This document shows positions 49,745-60,644 of a stretch of DNA of 64,000 nucleotides, in pieces. The stretch is from Metaphire vulgaris (lineage: Eukaryota > Annelida > Clitellata > Crassiclitellata > Megascolecidae). The stretch spans positions 6,415,229 to 6,479,228 of the forward strand of contig CM030841.1 in NCBI GenBank assembly GCA_018105865.1, read 5' to 3'. Below the pieces are notes generated by a model. The model had not been told where the DNA came from, searched no databases, and saw nothing but the letters and a program-made list of their open reading frames with translations. The stretch's first letter is position 1, and each line of letters begins with the position of its first letter. A program made the position numbers and the translations under genes.

Positions 49745-52700
49745 CTACAGGTCTGTTTCTGCAGAACCTGTTGACTTGTTTAAAACATCATAGGCCGGTG
49801 GAGGTGTAGCACTTCCTGGATGGATACGAACAGTGGCACCTGGCTGGGTTCTGACATGGACCCTAAGTGAAGGTGAGGGTGGCTGTTGCTGCGACTGCTT
49901 AGATGGTTTAGAAGGAACGGCAGGTTTCGGCTTTTTGGAAGGCGGAGCAGGTTTGCTGCTTATTCCAGTCACAACTTCCCCTCCATATGAACTTTGATGC
50001 TCTTTTGACATACTATAACTACTTCTAGATTCTTCTGTAACTTTCGACTCCTTTCGATAACTGCTTGAACTGTTTAGAAGCTCTTCGTTTTCTGACATGT
50101 TCAGATTCTCCCTGCTTGACTTTGTAGTCTTTTTCTTCTTCTTTCTTATGGCTGCCGGGACGTTTGCACCTCCTTCAGCAGAAAGGTTAAACACTTCCTC
50201 CTCACTTTGTGAAAAGTCCTCGTGTCTGACAGGCTTCATGCTCAGAAGTTCTTCTCTTTCAGCAGTATTAAGATTTTCGTTGCTAGAATTAAGATTCTTC
50301 TTCTTCCGTGTTCTGATTGGATCTGGGATGCTTTGTTCATCTGCATCACCTGCTGAATACTGTGCTCCCTGAGTGGTTGCACCATACGAATCAACTGCGC
50401 TTTGCATAAGACTCAGTTTTTTCCCATAGTCAGTTGAGTTTTCAGCATAACTGTAGCTAGCGTTACGCTGGGTATCAAAAGAATCAGAAGTCAGCTTCTC
50501 TGGTGGCGGACGGTAACCAGTTTCAAAGCTAGATCCAGCTATAGGTCTACCTTGCGCACCATCTTTTGGGACTCCTTTTGCTCCTGGAAGAGAAGATGCT
50601 GATTGGTCCAACGTCCTAGAATAAAATCAACATCAAACATTATCATCCATACTAGTAAAACAGACTTACAACTGTGCTTCTAATTCACACAACGACAATA
50701 AGATAGAAGAAGATCAGAACGCTCGCAGATGAAGAACCTAAAGTGGAAATTTTTTAATCAAGTCACTCACATGGATACAAAAGTGTTTGCAGAGGACAGC
50801 TTAGCTGGGGTTTTGAAAAGGGTTGTGCCTTCCAAAGTACATTTTGTAGAGCATTCTCGTGGAAGAAAGACACAGCAAAGGTGTCACAGGTATGCAGTGA
50901 ATGTCCATCATAGGAATAGAAATTGAGATACTAACATTGAAAGTAGAGTGAGAATTATTCTGACTGCATTGTGCCCAAGCATGAGTTCAGTGAGTGAAGA
51001 ATCTGACAGTTAAATCTTGACCAGCTCTTTGCAATAAAGCATTTACATACTTACAATGACCTATCAAAGCTGTAACACTGTGACTGAAATGAAGATCTTA
51101 AAAATTAATCAAACAAAGCAAAATATGTTGCATAGCTTTGGTGCACACAGTGGTTGAATGTCTAGTGAACAAAATGGTCATCTTCAAACAATAAATTTTA
51201 ACAGGGATTCAACAATCTGCAAGGTAGTTCAACAGGATCAGACCTATTTCTATTATTATTATTAGCCAGACGATTTCTATAGCACAATAAGCATGGCAAA
51301 ACTGGCCAAAGACAAGAGCGCTTTCTAAACACATATCAGTGACCACTCTTGTGGCAAATGACAGAAGGAATAAATCATTTTGTGTCCATATCCATGATTT
51401 TGCCAGACCCATAATGAGAAAATAAGTAAGTAAAATTTCGTTAATTTAAATAGGACCCCAAGATTTTGAAGTGCCAATAGTTTGTTTAGTAGTTGCTTAT
51501 TCTTATTCCTAGGTGCTGAATCTACCATTGAAACGGCTAGTGACAGGCCGGGGCTGAAAGAGGGATTTTCTGCAATTGTTCCTTTTCTCTTCAAAAAGTC
51601 TTGACAACAAAAAAAGGTCCTCCTTCGCTCGTATAGTATTTCCACATTCCAATAATAGAGGAGTCAATTCAGAAATTGAGACATAGTACTTACAATTCTT
51701 CTTTGTCTGTGAATGAATGACATAATATGCCAACCTATTATTATTATTTACTTATTTATTTGGACAATTTTCACTTCAAAGCTTTTGCCTCCAAATGCCT
51801 CCTGGCCCCCGTGCTCCACCACTGGAAATATCTATAGCCAAAGTGCAGTGGTCAGTCAGATAAGGTCGATTCTAAAGATGAGTCACAGTTGGAAACAGCA
51901 AGACAGACTAAGAAAGAAAAGAGATGTAATTTAACACTGGATTTGCTATAACTTTATGACACGACAAAAAAAGTCGTGCACAAGAACAGTGCTAGTTCCA
52001 AATTGTTGGCAAGGTACAGCAGATCACTACATTTGATAGGATGTATGAACTGTAGAAAGTCATGAATAAAAAGTACCATAAGAAAACCCAAGGATTTCAT
52101 CTTTCTTTACACTGTCAACGTTCATTCAGTTGTCAAGTCTGACTAGCTACTGTAGTTCCATTTAACTGGTTCTTTTATGATCTGGATTTTGTGAGCCATG
52201 GGCAGATAACTCTGAGCCTAATTAAGCAGTGCTATAGAAGTCATCAGACAAGGTTTACATTTGTCATTTTACTTGATTCAGTGGAGTACTAAGTTACAAA
52301 ATGGGGTCTTAGCACAGCCGTTTTAAGGCCTTTGTAGGCCCAATAGGCACTCTCATATTCGCAGGCCCTACCCTTCTCAACTTAAACTGTCAACTTTGCA
52401 AACAACTGTGCATTAAAGCTGAACACTTTCACGTTATTTCCTGACTTCGTGTTTAATAATGATTTAGGAATGCACCCTCACCAGTTTTCAATTTCAAAAT
52501 TCAAATCTCACTTATCTCAGCTATTCACAATGTTAATTATTCTATGCAATGATGCAGTATTTCCAATGCACCGATGCTAAATACTAATATTTGGTGAGAT
52601 TAAAAGTGTGGCTGAAATGCTTAGAGCACAAATAGAGAACAGGTTGGTAACAAGTTTTCCAAATGTAAATATTGCTTTCCGAATCTACCTTTCAATTTTT

Positions 52701-53890
52701 GGAACAAGTTGTGAAAGTGAACGCCCATTTTCCAAACTGAAACTGATAAAAACTTATCTTTGGTCAACGCTGGGACAGACACTACTATCCTCCCTGGCGC
52801 TACTTTCAATCGAAAAGGACTTGATGCGGGAATTGACATTGACATCACAAGTGACTTTGCTAATGCTAAGAGCCGAAAAGTTTACATATTGTAACACAGG
52901 TCAAGTGCTCATATAATCATTTTATATTGGCGACTGCTAGAATTAAACGTTATTAAATTTGTACCTGCAATTTCTGCCATATTTTTACTCCCCTGAAAAG
53001 TTCATACTTCATAGTGCCTACTGTGCCCAGTGGATAAAGTGGTCCAGTTTTGATTCTTTTGAAGCATTTCATTAGACAAACTTTTATGATAACTTATTTA
53101 AACAGTAACATATTTATGTGGTTTAGGGGCCTATAAGGTTTATTCTCAAGAGGTACTGGAAATTTCCAAAGCCACTGTATGACCAGTATGACCCTGATTT
53201 GACCAATGAGAAGTGAGTCAAATATGACTTTTTTTTATAATAATGCAGTTGCTCATTTGTAAATAAGTGAAGTCTTTAATGCTGAATTGGCAGATCATGT
53301 CTATTTTGAAAAGTACTCCCTAAAACATACCGGAATAGAATGCCTGCAATAGAAAAAGCAAAAAGCCAGCAGAATTTTTGTGTGCACATGTTCTAGATTT
53401 TAAAAAATTTCCAACAAGATTCAGTGACAACAAAAATCAACATAAAGGGAACACTTGAAAGCCAGTTACTTTGCATAAAACTGATTCAAAACAGATCCAA
53501 GTCATACTCACACTTGAGCCATGTTGTTAACCGACTTCGCCCACCTTTTTCTTTCTCTGCTGTTTAAGTAATAGGCTAAGAACAATCCACCAATAAACAG
53601 CGCCACTCCAACTGACAGGAGAATTGGTCCCGCAATCTTCAGTGGATTCTCACCAAATGACGTACTTCCCGGCCAATGCGCAATTATGGTCATCGTCAAC
53701 CCAATGAACGCCATTCCAAGGGACATGACAAGGACTAGGATTGAAATGGGATTGCAACGTGGAGGCGCAGATCTTCTGTTAAGAATTGCCATGTACCTCA
53801 TCTGAGCCAACTGATCGGCATCGGTCGGAGGCTGGTTATTCATTTTCTCTTGTTTTCAAGACGACAAAGTGACAAAGTTGTTCAGTACAC
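49745..53890 (-). CDS. Two-pass membrane protein with long Ser/Lys/Pro-rich tail, TMEM200-like layout
   Basis: Exon 53512-53843 (ATG at 53843) and exon 49745-50615 join in phase (GT|G, Val) to give 400 residues. The 5' UTR has an acceptor at 53891, and a further donor near 54420 suggests a leader exon. TM1 lies at about residues 31-53 (NPISILVLVMSLGMAFIGLT), followed by AHWPG; TM2 is at about 68-92 (AGPILLSVGVALFIGGLF). Short N-terminus, WP after TM1 and the AGP..L..G TM2 recall TMEM200, but homology is not proven. The 300-residue tail holds two related segments, RKKKNLNSSNENL...EELL and RKKKKKTTKSSRENL...EELL, then PPSKKPKPAVPSKPSK and PPPAYDVL, a possible WW-domain ligand (PPxY). Function unknown. 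Confidence 0.8.
51241..51330 (-). mobile_element. LINE 3' end fragment
   Basis: The minus strand reads GAAAGCGCTCTTGTC ... GTGCTATAGAAATCGTCTGG then (CTAATAATAATA), the 3' tail of a CR1/L2-like LINE. It lies in the intron of the two-pass membrane protein gene. Confidence 0.55.
52600..52915 (+). pseudogene. hAT transposase C-terminal dimerisation region, decayed
   Basis: The translation gives FPNVNIAFRIYLSIFGTSCE, SERPFSKLKLIKTYLWSTL and LSSLALLSIEKDL, then after a frameshift DIDITSDFANAKSRKVYI. This is the dimerisation segment found at the end of hAT transposases and their domesticated relatives (ZMYM/ZBED-like). Only this end remains and it has a frameshift, so it is inactive. It shows that autonomous hAT elements once existed in this genome and could have mobilised the MITEs nearby, though the family match is unproven. 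Confidence 0.75.
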
Positions 53891-54420
53891 CTGAAAATTG
53901 CAAATATTTATTCATCAGTGCCTCATTATAATGCACAAGGAACTAAGATTCGGCTAAAATTTTTGAAAATATTTCTGGAACCAAAATTGTCTTTCAAAAA
54001 CAAACTCACAAAATACAAGTAACATTTCAGGTTTTGAATTTCATCTGTTTACAGGGCATTTACATTTACACGGCAGGCATTGACAATGGATGCCAAACAT
54101 TCACGGTTATTCAAATACCAGAAGATGCTGGGCCTCGGTCCAATTTTTCAGCATTTCTGGCGTCTCTTTAAATGGATTATCTTATTTCGAAGTTCCAATC
54201 ATGTAACCTTTGTTAATTAATAACAGTGAGAAACCAATTTCCACCACAACCAGTATCGAAAGCAATAATAGGCTACCTAAAAAATTTCTAAGGCCTAATG
54301 ATCATAAAACGTGCATAAATTAAAGGAGATACCAAGAGACTGTCAATTACAAAACGTCCATTTGATGAACACATCTTAATAATCTTGTATTAAAACTTTT
54401 ATAGTAAAGTTATATATACC

Positions 54421-54720
54421 TTAGACGGATGTCATGACGTAATATCCTCCTTTGTGAAGCACTTTCCTTCTTTGAATTGGCCGCACGCCAATAGGGCTAA
54501 TGCAGTGGCTCGTTACGGAGAGTGAAGACATAGGAGTAACATTTCTAAAATTCAATATAGGCCTAAAACGAACTTTCAATTAAATAAATTCTCCAGATCA
54601 ACATATTTGCCTCAAAATATCGTCGAAATCAGATCCGGAATTTAACTACGTACCCAAATATTAAGCACACCTGCTTAGCCGTTACACCTGGATAGTCTAA
54701 CGAAGTCACGAGGCTAGCTG
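54421..54720 (-). promoter_or_regulatory. Probable leader exon and promoter of the membrane-protein gene
   Basis: A donor-like TCTAAG|GTATAT on the minus strand at 54421 precedes the acceptor at 53891. The DNA beyond it is CG-richer and free of repeats. No TATA box or other specific element is assigned. Confidence 0.3.
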
Positions 54721-54867
54721 ACCCGATTTAACGCGTTCAGGTGCGAATGCTACGAGTGACTGATGTTGGGATGGCGCTTGAAACAGCCAAAGCGAAGAAC
54801 TCTTATAATTCAGGCAAAGTCAGAGTCGATTCTCATAATTGAGTCATTGTTAAGTGTTGTTGTTCGC

Positions 54868-56220
54868 CAGTGGCGTAGCCAGGATTTCCGGAAAGGGGTT
54901 TTGGTTTTTAGTGCTGTTACGGTTAACCGAACCGAACCGAAACCGCGGTTTTTCGGTCAAAACCGAACCGAACCGAAACCGCGGTTTTGACCATGCAAAT
55001 TGGAGGGTTTTCTTCCGTTTTAACCCTAGGTTAGGGTTAGGGTAAACACTAACCCTGTGATCTCTTTTTTCAATGCATTAAATGCATTTAATGCATTTTG
55101 AATGCAGTTCAATCAATGCACAGCTTTTAAACGCTAAAATAACGAGTGTTGTTCTTCTGGCATGTCTATACTTCTATGATGAGTCAGAGTCTGACGTCAT
55201 TATTGAAATCAGTAAAAACAATTTTAAAATGGCTGCATCAGTAGTGTCGCGCAGTGCCAGTTTAGTGTGGAATGCCAATTAGCTCCGGACACCTTCAAAA
55301 TTGAGGTAGACACCCCCATCCCCAAATCAACAATCCTAGAAATATCCCTGAGGCTAACGGAGCGGGTTCAAGCCCTGTTAATTAGTGCCCTAGTGGCTTT
55401 CACACGTGCAGTAATGCCTTCTAAGCTACTTTAAATAATGACGAGTTTAAAATTAGGCCTATTGGCATTTGCATCAACTGAAAAGAGGTGACTTAAATGA
55501 GGGGCCGTCCATAAATGACGGAATTTGACGTCACGCAACGTCACGCAACGTCGGACCCCTAAAATATGACGTCACAACGGGCCGACCCCATTTTCATAAA
55601 TCGCGTAACGTCATTTTATTTTTTATTTCTTATTAAAGTCCTCAAAAGGTCATTCTTGTATTTTTCCTCTCGAAAAAACCCTGACAAGCAAAAAGAGGTC
55701 ATAATTGTATCATTTTTTCCTCTCCAAAATCCCTGAAAGCAAAAAGAGGTCATAGGGTTAGGGTTAACCTATCGCTAAACCTAGGGTTAGAGTTAGGGTT
55801 ATATTAACCCTAACCCTAACCTAGGGTTATAAAACCGAACCGAACCGAAACCGCGGTTTTTCGGTCCAAACCGAACCGAAACCGACCGAGACTGCTCGAG
55901 GTGAAACCGTAACAGCACTATTGGTTTTTGGTTTTGACCGTGATCAACTTTGGAAAAATCCTGACAAGCCAAAAAACATTAACATCGCCTCTGCTTTTTT
56001 ACGTGACAAGCAAAAAAACGTTATCACCACTAGTTTTTATAGCTGACAAGCCAAAAGGTCCTCGCCTCTTACTTAAACCTTTACAGTCTATAGCCAAGAG
56101 GTGTTCAGACCCCCAAAGTCGCGTCAAAAATTTAAAAATGCATAAAAAATGCATGGAGACTCATTAAAATTATTTTGTTTTCGGCAGCCAAGAGGGGTTA
56201 AGCCACTGGCTACGCCACTG
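54868..56220. mobile_element. hAT-type MITE (CAGTGGCGTAGCC) split by a nested element
   Basis: Ends CAGTGGCGTAGCCAGG and GGCTACGCCACTG. The flanks TTGTTCGC (54860-54867) and CTGTTCGC (56221-56228) are an 8-bp duplication with one mismatch. The element proper is about 340 bp; the remaining kilobase is the insertion at 54909-55920. Shared-motif copies occur near 55961, 56005 and 56043. Confidence 0.85.
54909..55920. mobile_element. Nested hAT element (TAGTGCTGTTACGG termini)
   Basis: It starts TAGTGCTGTTACGGTT and ends AACCGTAACAGCACTA, perfect inverted repeats of 16 bases. TTGGTTTT flanks it at 54901-54908 and 55921-55928, an exact 8-bp duplication. The interior has two copies of the palindrome-rich AACCGAACCGAAACCGCGG block, TTAGGG-type repeats (55020-55060, 55755-55830) and a half-element starting GGGGCCGTCCATAAATGACG. 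A decayed relative lies at 30960-31390. Confidence 0.9.
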
Positions 56221-56546
56221 CTGTTCGCAGGAGGCTCAGTCATTCAGGATATTACATGTATGTCTTACGCATATTTATATAGGCTATTTGGCCACATACT
56301 CCGCTATTCATTTTGTCGTGGTTTGAGAGTTTAACGTCATTCATTCCCAATGGTAAAAGTGGAAGTTGTAAATGTTGGGTTTGGACTAGTCAGTCCACCT
56401 CCCCTCGAACTGCCATAAATACCTCATGGCAGAGGAGAGTGTAAGCAACGCTGCAACAGATATAGGCCTACCAAAATTTAAAGACTAAATATGATTCACT
56501 GGGTCTGGTCGAAAATATCAAAAATCTAAATGAAAATTTCCCATGA

Positions 56547-56940
56547 GGGGCTGTCCATTAATTACGTCAACAATTTAGGGGGATGGGGTTTGAAAAAAGT
56601 TTGACAGTTGCTGACAGGAGGAGGGGGTCAAGAGAAGTTGACGTCAACAATTTAACTTTTTACAAATAATCAAAAATAAGAAATTTCACGGAATACTACT
56701 TATTACAATGGAAAAAGGCATTAGAAAAAGGTCATCACCACCACATTTTGACACTCTATGAGCAAAACAGGGGAAAATGGTCATAATAGCAAAAATAATA
56801 ACCTTGTTATTGGGACCTGTCATTGATCTTGGGGTCAAAAGTTTTTGACGTAATTATGGGGGTAACTGAAAGTTGACAGTTGTTGACAAGGGAGGGGTCA
56901 AAATTGTCCAAAAAGGTTGACATAATTAATGGACAGCCCC
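56547..56940. mobile_element. PIF/Harbinger-like MITE, copy 3
   Basis: Third copy with termini GGGGCTGTCCATTAATTACG and TTAATGGACAGCCCC, flanked by TGA on both sides (56544-56546 and 56941-56943). Confidence 0.85.
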
Positions 56941-57424
56941 TGAAGTAAATTTTATGAAATGGTACAGTAAGTGGGACACGTCATCACGTTCTATCCAGGG
57001 GCGGCGCTGGAGGGGAGGGTGGGTCCGCGGGTCTGGACTCACACAGCCACGGACAGGCCGGGGCACCCGAGCAAATCGTGCAAATCCGTAGATAAATTTC
57101 GTATGGGAGGGGGTGGGTAGGGTCCGTAGGGGTAGTCTGAGTCGAGTCCTGGTTGTGTTCAGTAGGACCATATCACGAGATTGCATTAGACATTTAGACC
57201 CACTCAGCCAAAAAAACAGCGCCGCCCCTGGTTCTATCATAAGTTGTGGTTGACAGACTTGACTGGCGATTACAATTAAAAGCCGCCGAGAAAAATTCAG
57301 GGCCCGTGGGCAGAGCAATATCACGGGCCCTAGAAAGTTTATAGGCCTATTTAAGTGGCGATGACCATTTTTTCAGATTTGCAAGAATGAATAGTTAATA
57401 TAGTCTAATCACCTGTGGGCTGAT

Positions 57425-57943
57425 CAGTGGTGTAGCCAGGATATCCTGAAGGGGTTTGGTTTTGACTTTTGACAGTAGCCAACTTTCGAAAATTGTTGAC
57501 AAGCAAAAAAAGGATCATCCTGTGCAGTGGCGTCGCCAGGAATTTTTGGTTGGGGGGGGCAAAAGGGGTCTGGCGTGTCAGATTCCTTACCCACCCCTAC
57601 CCCCTCCACAAAAAATTTTCTCACAGGATTTGTGCGAATCTGGTAGGTGGTCTGGGGCAGGTTGGGGGGGTAGTTGCCCCCATTTGCCCCCCGTGGCGAC
57701 GCTAATGATCCTGTGTATCTATATTCTATGTCTTTCCTTCTAAAATTTTTCATTTCAGATGCTGACAAGTAAAGAAAGTCGTCACGCCTATATGGCGCTT
57801 AAAAATATGGTCAGCAGTCCAGGGGGGCTTGACCCTCAAAACCGCGTCCGAAAATTTAAAATGCATGGAAACACAATAAAAAAATTCTCGTCGGCGCCCA
57901 AAGGGGGTTTAACCCCAAACCCCTTTTGCATGCTACGCCACTG
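57425..57943. mobile_element. hAT-type MITE (CAGTGGTGTAGCC) split by a nested element
   Basis: Ends CAGTGGTGTAGCCAGG and ATGCTACGCCACTG. The flanks at 57417-57424 and 57944-57951 are both GGGCTGAT, an exact 8-bp duplication. It contains the younger element at 57525-57707. Shared motifs lie at about 57498 and 57761. Confidence 0.9.
57525..57707. mobile_element. Nested hAT-type MITE (CAGTGGCGTCGCC)
   Basis: Ends CAGTGGCGTCGCCAGG and GGCGACGCTAATG. ATCCTGTG flanks it at 57517-57524 and 57708-57715, an exact 8-bp duplication. It lies inside the older element 57425-57943. Confidence 0.9.
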
Positions 57944-58095
57944 GGGCTGATGATCCGATGATCGTCGTATTTGAGAATATTGATGTATAAGCTTGACCTT
58001 GACCCACGGTCCTTTCTGGTGCCGCTACTTAAAACGAATTATGGTACTTCGTGCAATCGATTATCAATTCGACAGTGAATTGTTGACATCATACC

Positions 58096-58362
58096 CAGAG
58101 GCGGATCTAGGGGGTGCAGGGCGTACAGATGTCCCCGGGCGCCGAAGTGGGGGGAGCCAAAATTGGTTTAAGGTAGGATGTTCTGCTACGGATGATGACC
58201 TTTTTTGCTTGTCAGGGTATTCGCGAAGTTGAATGAAGAATGAAGGAGCGCCAAAAATGGGCAGAACGACGCCCTTTTTTACTTCTTATGATTTATGTCA
58301 AGTTGAGGGGCACCATCAGTATGCTTTGTCCTCGGGCGCCGGACACCCTAGCTCCGCCCCTG
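58096..58362. mobile_element. hAT-type MITE (CAGAGGCGGATCTAGG)
   Basis: Ends CAGAGGCGGATCTAGGG and CTAGCTCCGCCCCTG. ATCATACC flanks it at 58088-58095 and 58363-58370, an exact 8-bp duplication. Its GGGCGCCG-rich interior and TGATGACC + T-tract + GCTTGTCAG motif resemble those of 20131-20422, although the termini differ. Confidence 0.9.
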
Positions 58363-58385
58363 ATCATACCATGGATATCTTTACA

Positions 58386-58712
58386 CCCCTAACACTCCCT
58401 TCAACACCCCCAATCTGAGACCGACACCCCAATCGAGGGGCATTTGACACCCCCAGAATTTGAGACCGACACCCCCCAATCTGAGCCAGGGATTACCTTT
58501 TTTCTGTTTTTTGCTTGTCAGGTTTTTGGAGATTTGATAAGTTTTTTTGCTTAATTGTCAGACTTAGGCTACTTTTTTGGAGACTTGATGAGGTTTTTTG
58601 CTTGTCAGACTTTTGTGGAGACTTGATAAGGTATTTTTTCTCTTTTTTTGCTTGTCAGACTTTTTCCAAATTCCGACACCTCCAAATTCACAATCCTAGA
58701 AATAACCCTGCA
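58386..58712. repeat. C-rich dispersed repeat with tandem TTTTTTGCTTGTCAG units
   Basis: A second copy of the 3475-3645 repeat: ACACCCCCAATCTGAGACCG ... GAGCCAGGGATTACCTTTT ... CTAGAAATAACCCTG. In this copy the segment TTTTTTGCTTGTCAG with GGAGACTTGATAAGG is amplified about four times (58508-58660). It starts about ten bases after the target duplication of the preceding hAT element. Confidence 0.7.
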
Positions 58713-59049
58713 TCATACGTAGACATAACATTATGATAAGTAAACCCGTGTTTAGAAGTCTGTAGGCCTATCTCCATCGGTATTTGAAGTCGTGTGCACT
58801 ATACACACTATGTAGGCCTACAGCCGTAGGCCCCTGAAGTAGGCCAGCAGCATTCTACGGTGCTCGTGCGGTGAGTCAATAGCATAAACATATATCTTGT
58901 CTACATCTGATCACTATGCACAGAAGTCACCAGTCATCACAAGGGTTCCATGTTTTGCAACCAACAAGCTGTTGCAATTGTTTATTAAATATTTTTATGC
59001 AGCTGGTTTGTCATGCATGATACGACGAGATCCTTCTTTGAATAAGCAG

Positions 59050-59240
59050 CAGTGGCGGCTCTAGGATTTGGCAAGTGGGGGGGGGGGGGCGCCGTTGGGG
59101 TGGCAACTTCTAATTATGGGAGCCAACCATTTGTTGTTTAATGTATGTAGCATTAAGTATAGGGTCCCAACTGGGGGGGCCAGGCACTCAATAGGGGGCA
59201 CGGGCCCCTGCCCCCGGTGGAGCCGCCACAGTCGCCACTG
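59050..59240. mobile_element. hAT-type MITE (CAGTGGCGGCTC), copy B
   Basis: Same family as 25490-25673. ATAAGCAG flanks it at 59042-59049 and 59241-59248, an exact 8-bp duplication. The right end reads GCCGCCACAGTCGCCACTG, suggesting a small terminal duplication. Confidence 0.9.
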
Positions 59241-59320
59241 ATAAGCAGCTACAATAGAAACTCGTCGGCACGCTGGCAGTGACGCTGACAAATACTATAG
59301 GCCTATAATAAGCGTGCCAA

Positions 59321-59423
59321 CAGTGGCGTCGCTAGGGTTGGTGTCACCCAGTGCGGCAAAATCGTGGTGTCACCCATCCAGACTTCCACCAGGTGCGGTC
59401 CGCATCCCCTAGCGACGCCACTG
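59321..59423. mobile_element. Very short hAT-type MITE (CAGTGGCGTCGC)
   Basis: Ends CAGTGGCGTCGCTAGGG and CCCCTAGCGACGCCACTG are 17-base perfect inverted repeats around only about 70 bases. The flanks CGTGCCAA and CGCGTCAA match at six of eight positions. Confidence 0.75.
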
Positions 59424-59849
59424 CGCGTCAAACAACTCCGCGTTGTCTTAGTCAGGGTGCGATTTGTGACCTGGAGCAGTGGGGGGAATATGTCGAGCTT
59501 GGGGATGTAGTTGTTGGGGAAGTGTAGCAGTGGGGATGTAGTGGTGGGGGATGTAGCAGTAGGGGGATGCAGTTTGGCAGTGGGGAGGTGGAAATCTCCC
59601 TACAAATCGCGCCCTGGTCTAATTAGTTCCCTGCTTGTTCAACACAATATTGGATGCCATCTTTATACCAATTATATTAAAATTTTCATCAATTGTTCCC
59701 TTACTGAAGTTACGTACTTGAATTGGTACAACTGTGAAGGCCCAACAATGAAATACTTATCAATCCATTTAAAACCGAATTTTAACCGCTGAGAACGCCA
59801 TCATAACTACAAATTAAATCCTATTTTGTATTCCCATTTGGATAATCTG

Positions 59850-60640
59850 ATATGCAAATATCCGAGTCCACAAAAACTTGTTTTTGATTTCAATTTATCA
59901 TTTGACAAACTCTATCAAATTCGTGACCTTCAGAGAACCAGGCTGCTAATTGTTCCTTCTAACATACTTATCCGAAGTTATTCCACTTTCCAATACTCTA
60001 GTATTCAGTCGCCTGGACTACTGTAACTCCCTCTTTGCAGGAATCTTTATTTCCTTTAAATCCTCTTTTCAACATCTTTGAAGTACTAAAACTTTTTCTC
60101 GAGCCATAACGATGACTCTGAAAATCGATCACATCACAGCTGTGCATAAACCACTTCACTGGTCAGTGGCGTAGCGAGGGGGCAAAGCGCCCCAGGCGGC
60201 ACTTGCCCTAGGGGCGGCATTTTCGAGATTTCCTAATTTTTTAAAATAATTATTAGGTTTTTATTTGCTTGTCAGACTTTTTTAAAGACTTGATTAGGAA
60301 GGTTTTTTCCAGGAAATTTTGAAAATTTTCCACCGCGAAAGGCGGCACTTTGCCTAGCTACGCCACTGTCACTGGTTATGAGCTAGACAATGAATTGATG
60401 AATTGACTACAATTTTCATTTGCCCACAAGGTGCTACATTCAAACCAGTCATCACATCTCCATTCCTTGTGAACTATCCAGGTTCATTACTATACACTCA
60501 AGTTGACTCAACCAATTCTTCAAATGCATTAACTCAGAAGATACTGCACTCTGCAAGTACACATTTTCAGTGGCTGGACAGAGAATATGGAGTCAATCCC
60601 TGCATTGGTCGCTCGCTCCGCCACGTTTCTAATGACATTT
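59850..60640 (+). pseudogene. LINE RT remnant split by a MITE
   Basis: Frameshifted translation includes NLSFDKLYQIRDLQRTR, FSRLDYCNSLFAGI, HITAVHKPLHW and, after the insertion, HSASTHFQWLDREYGVNPCI. The order LSF, S.LDYCNSL, HWLPV is the CR1/L2 RT pattern. Decayed and interrupted at 60164-60368. Confidence 0.65.
60164..60368. mobile_element. hAT-type MITE (CAGTGGCGTAGCG) in a LINE
   Basis: Ends CAGTGGCGTAGCGAGGG and TAGCTACGCCACTG. TCACTGGT flanks it at 60156-60163 and 60369-60376, an exact 8-bp duplication. It has one TTTGCTTGTCAG motif at about 60267. Confidence 0.9.
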
Positions 60641-60644
60641 GATT

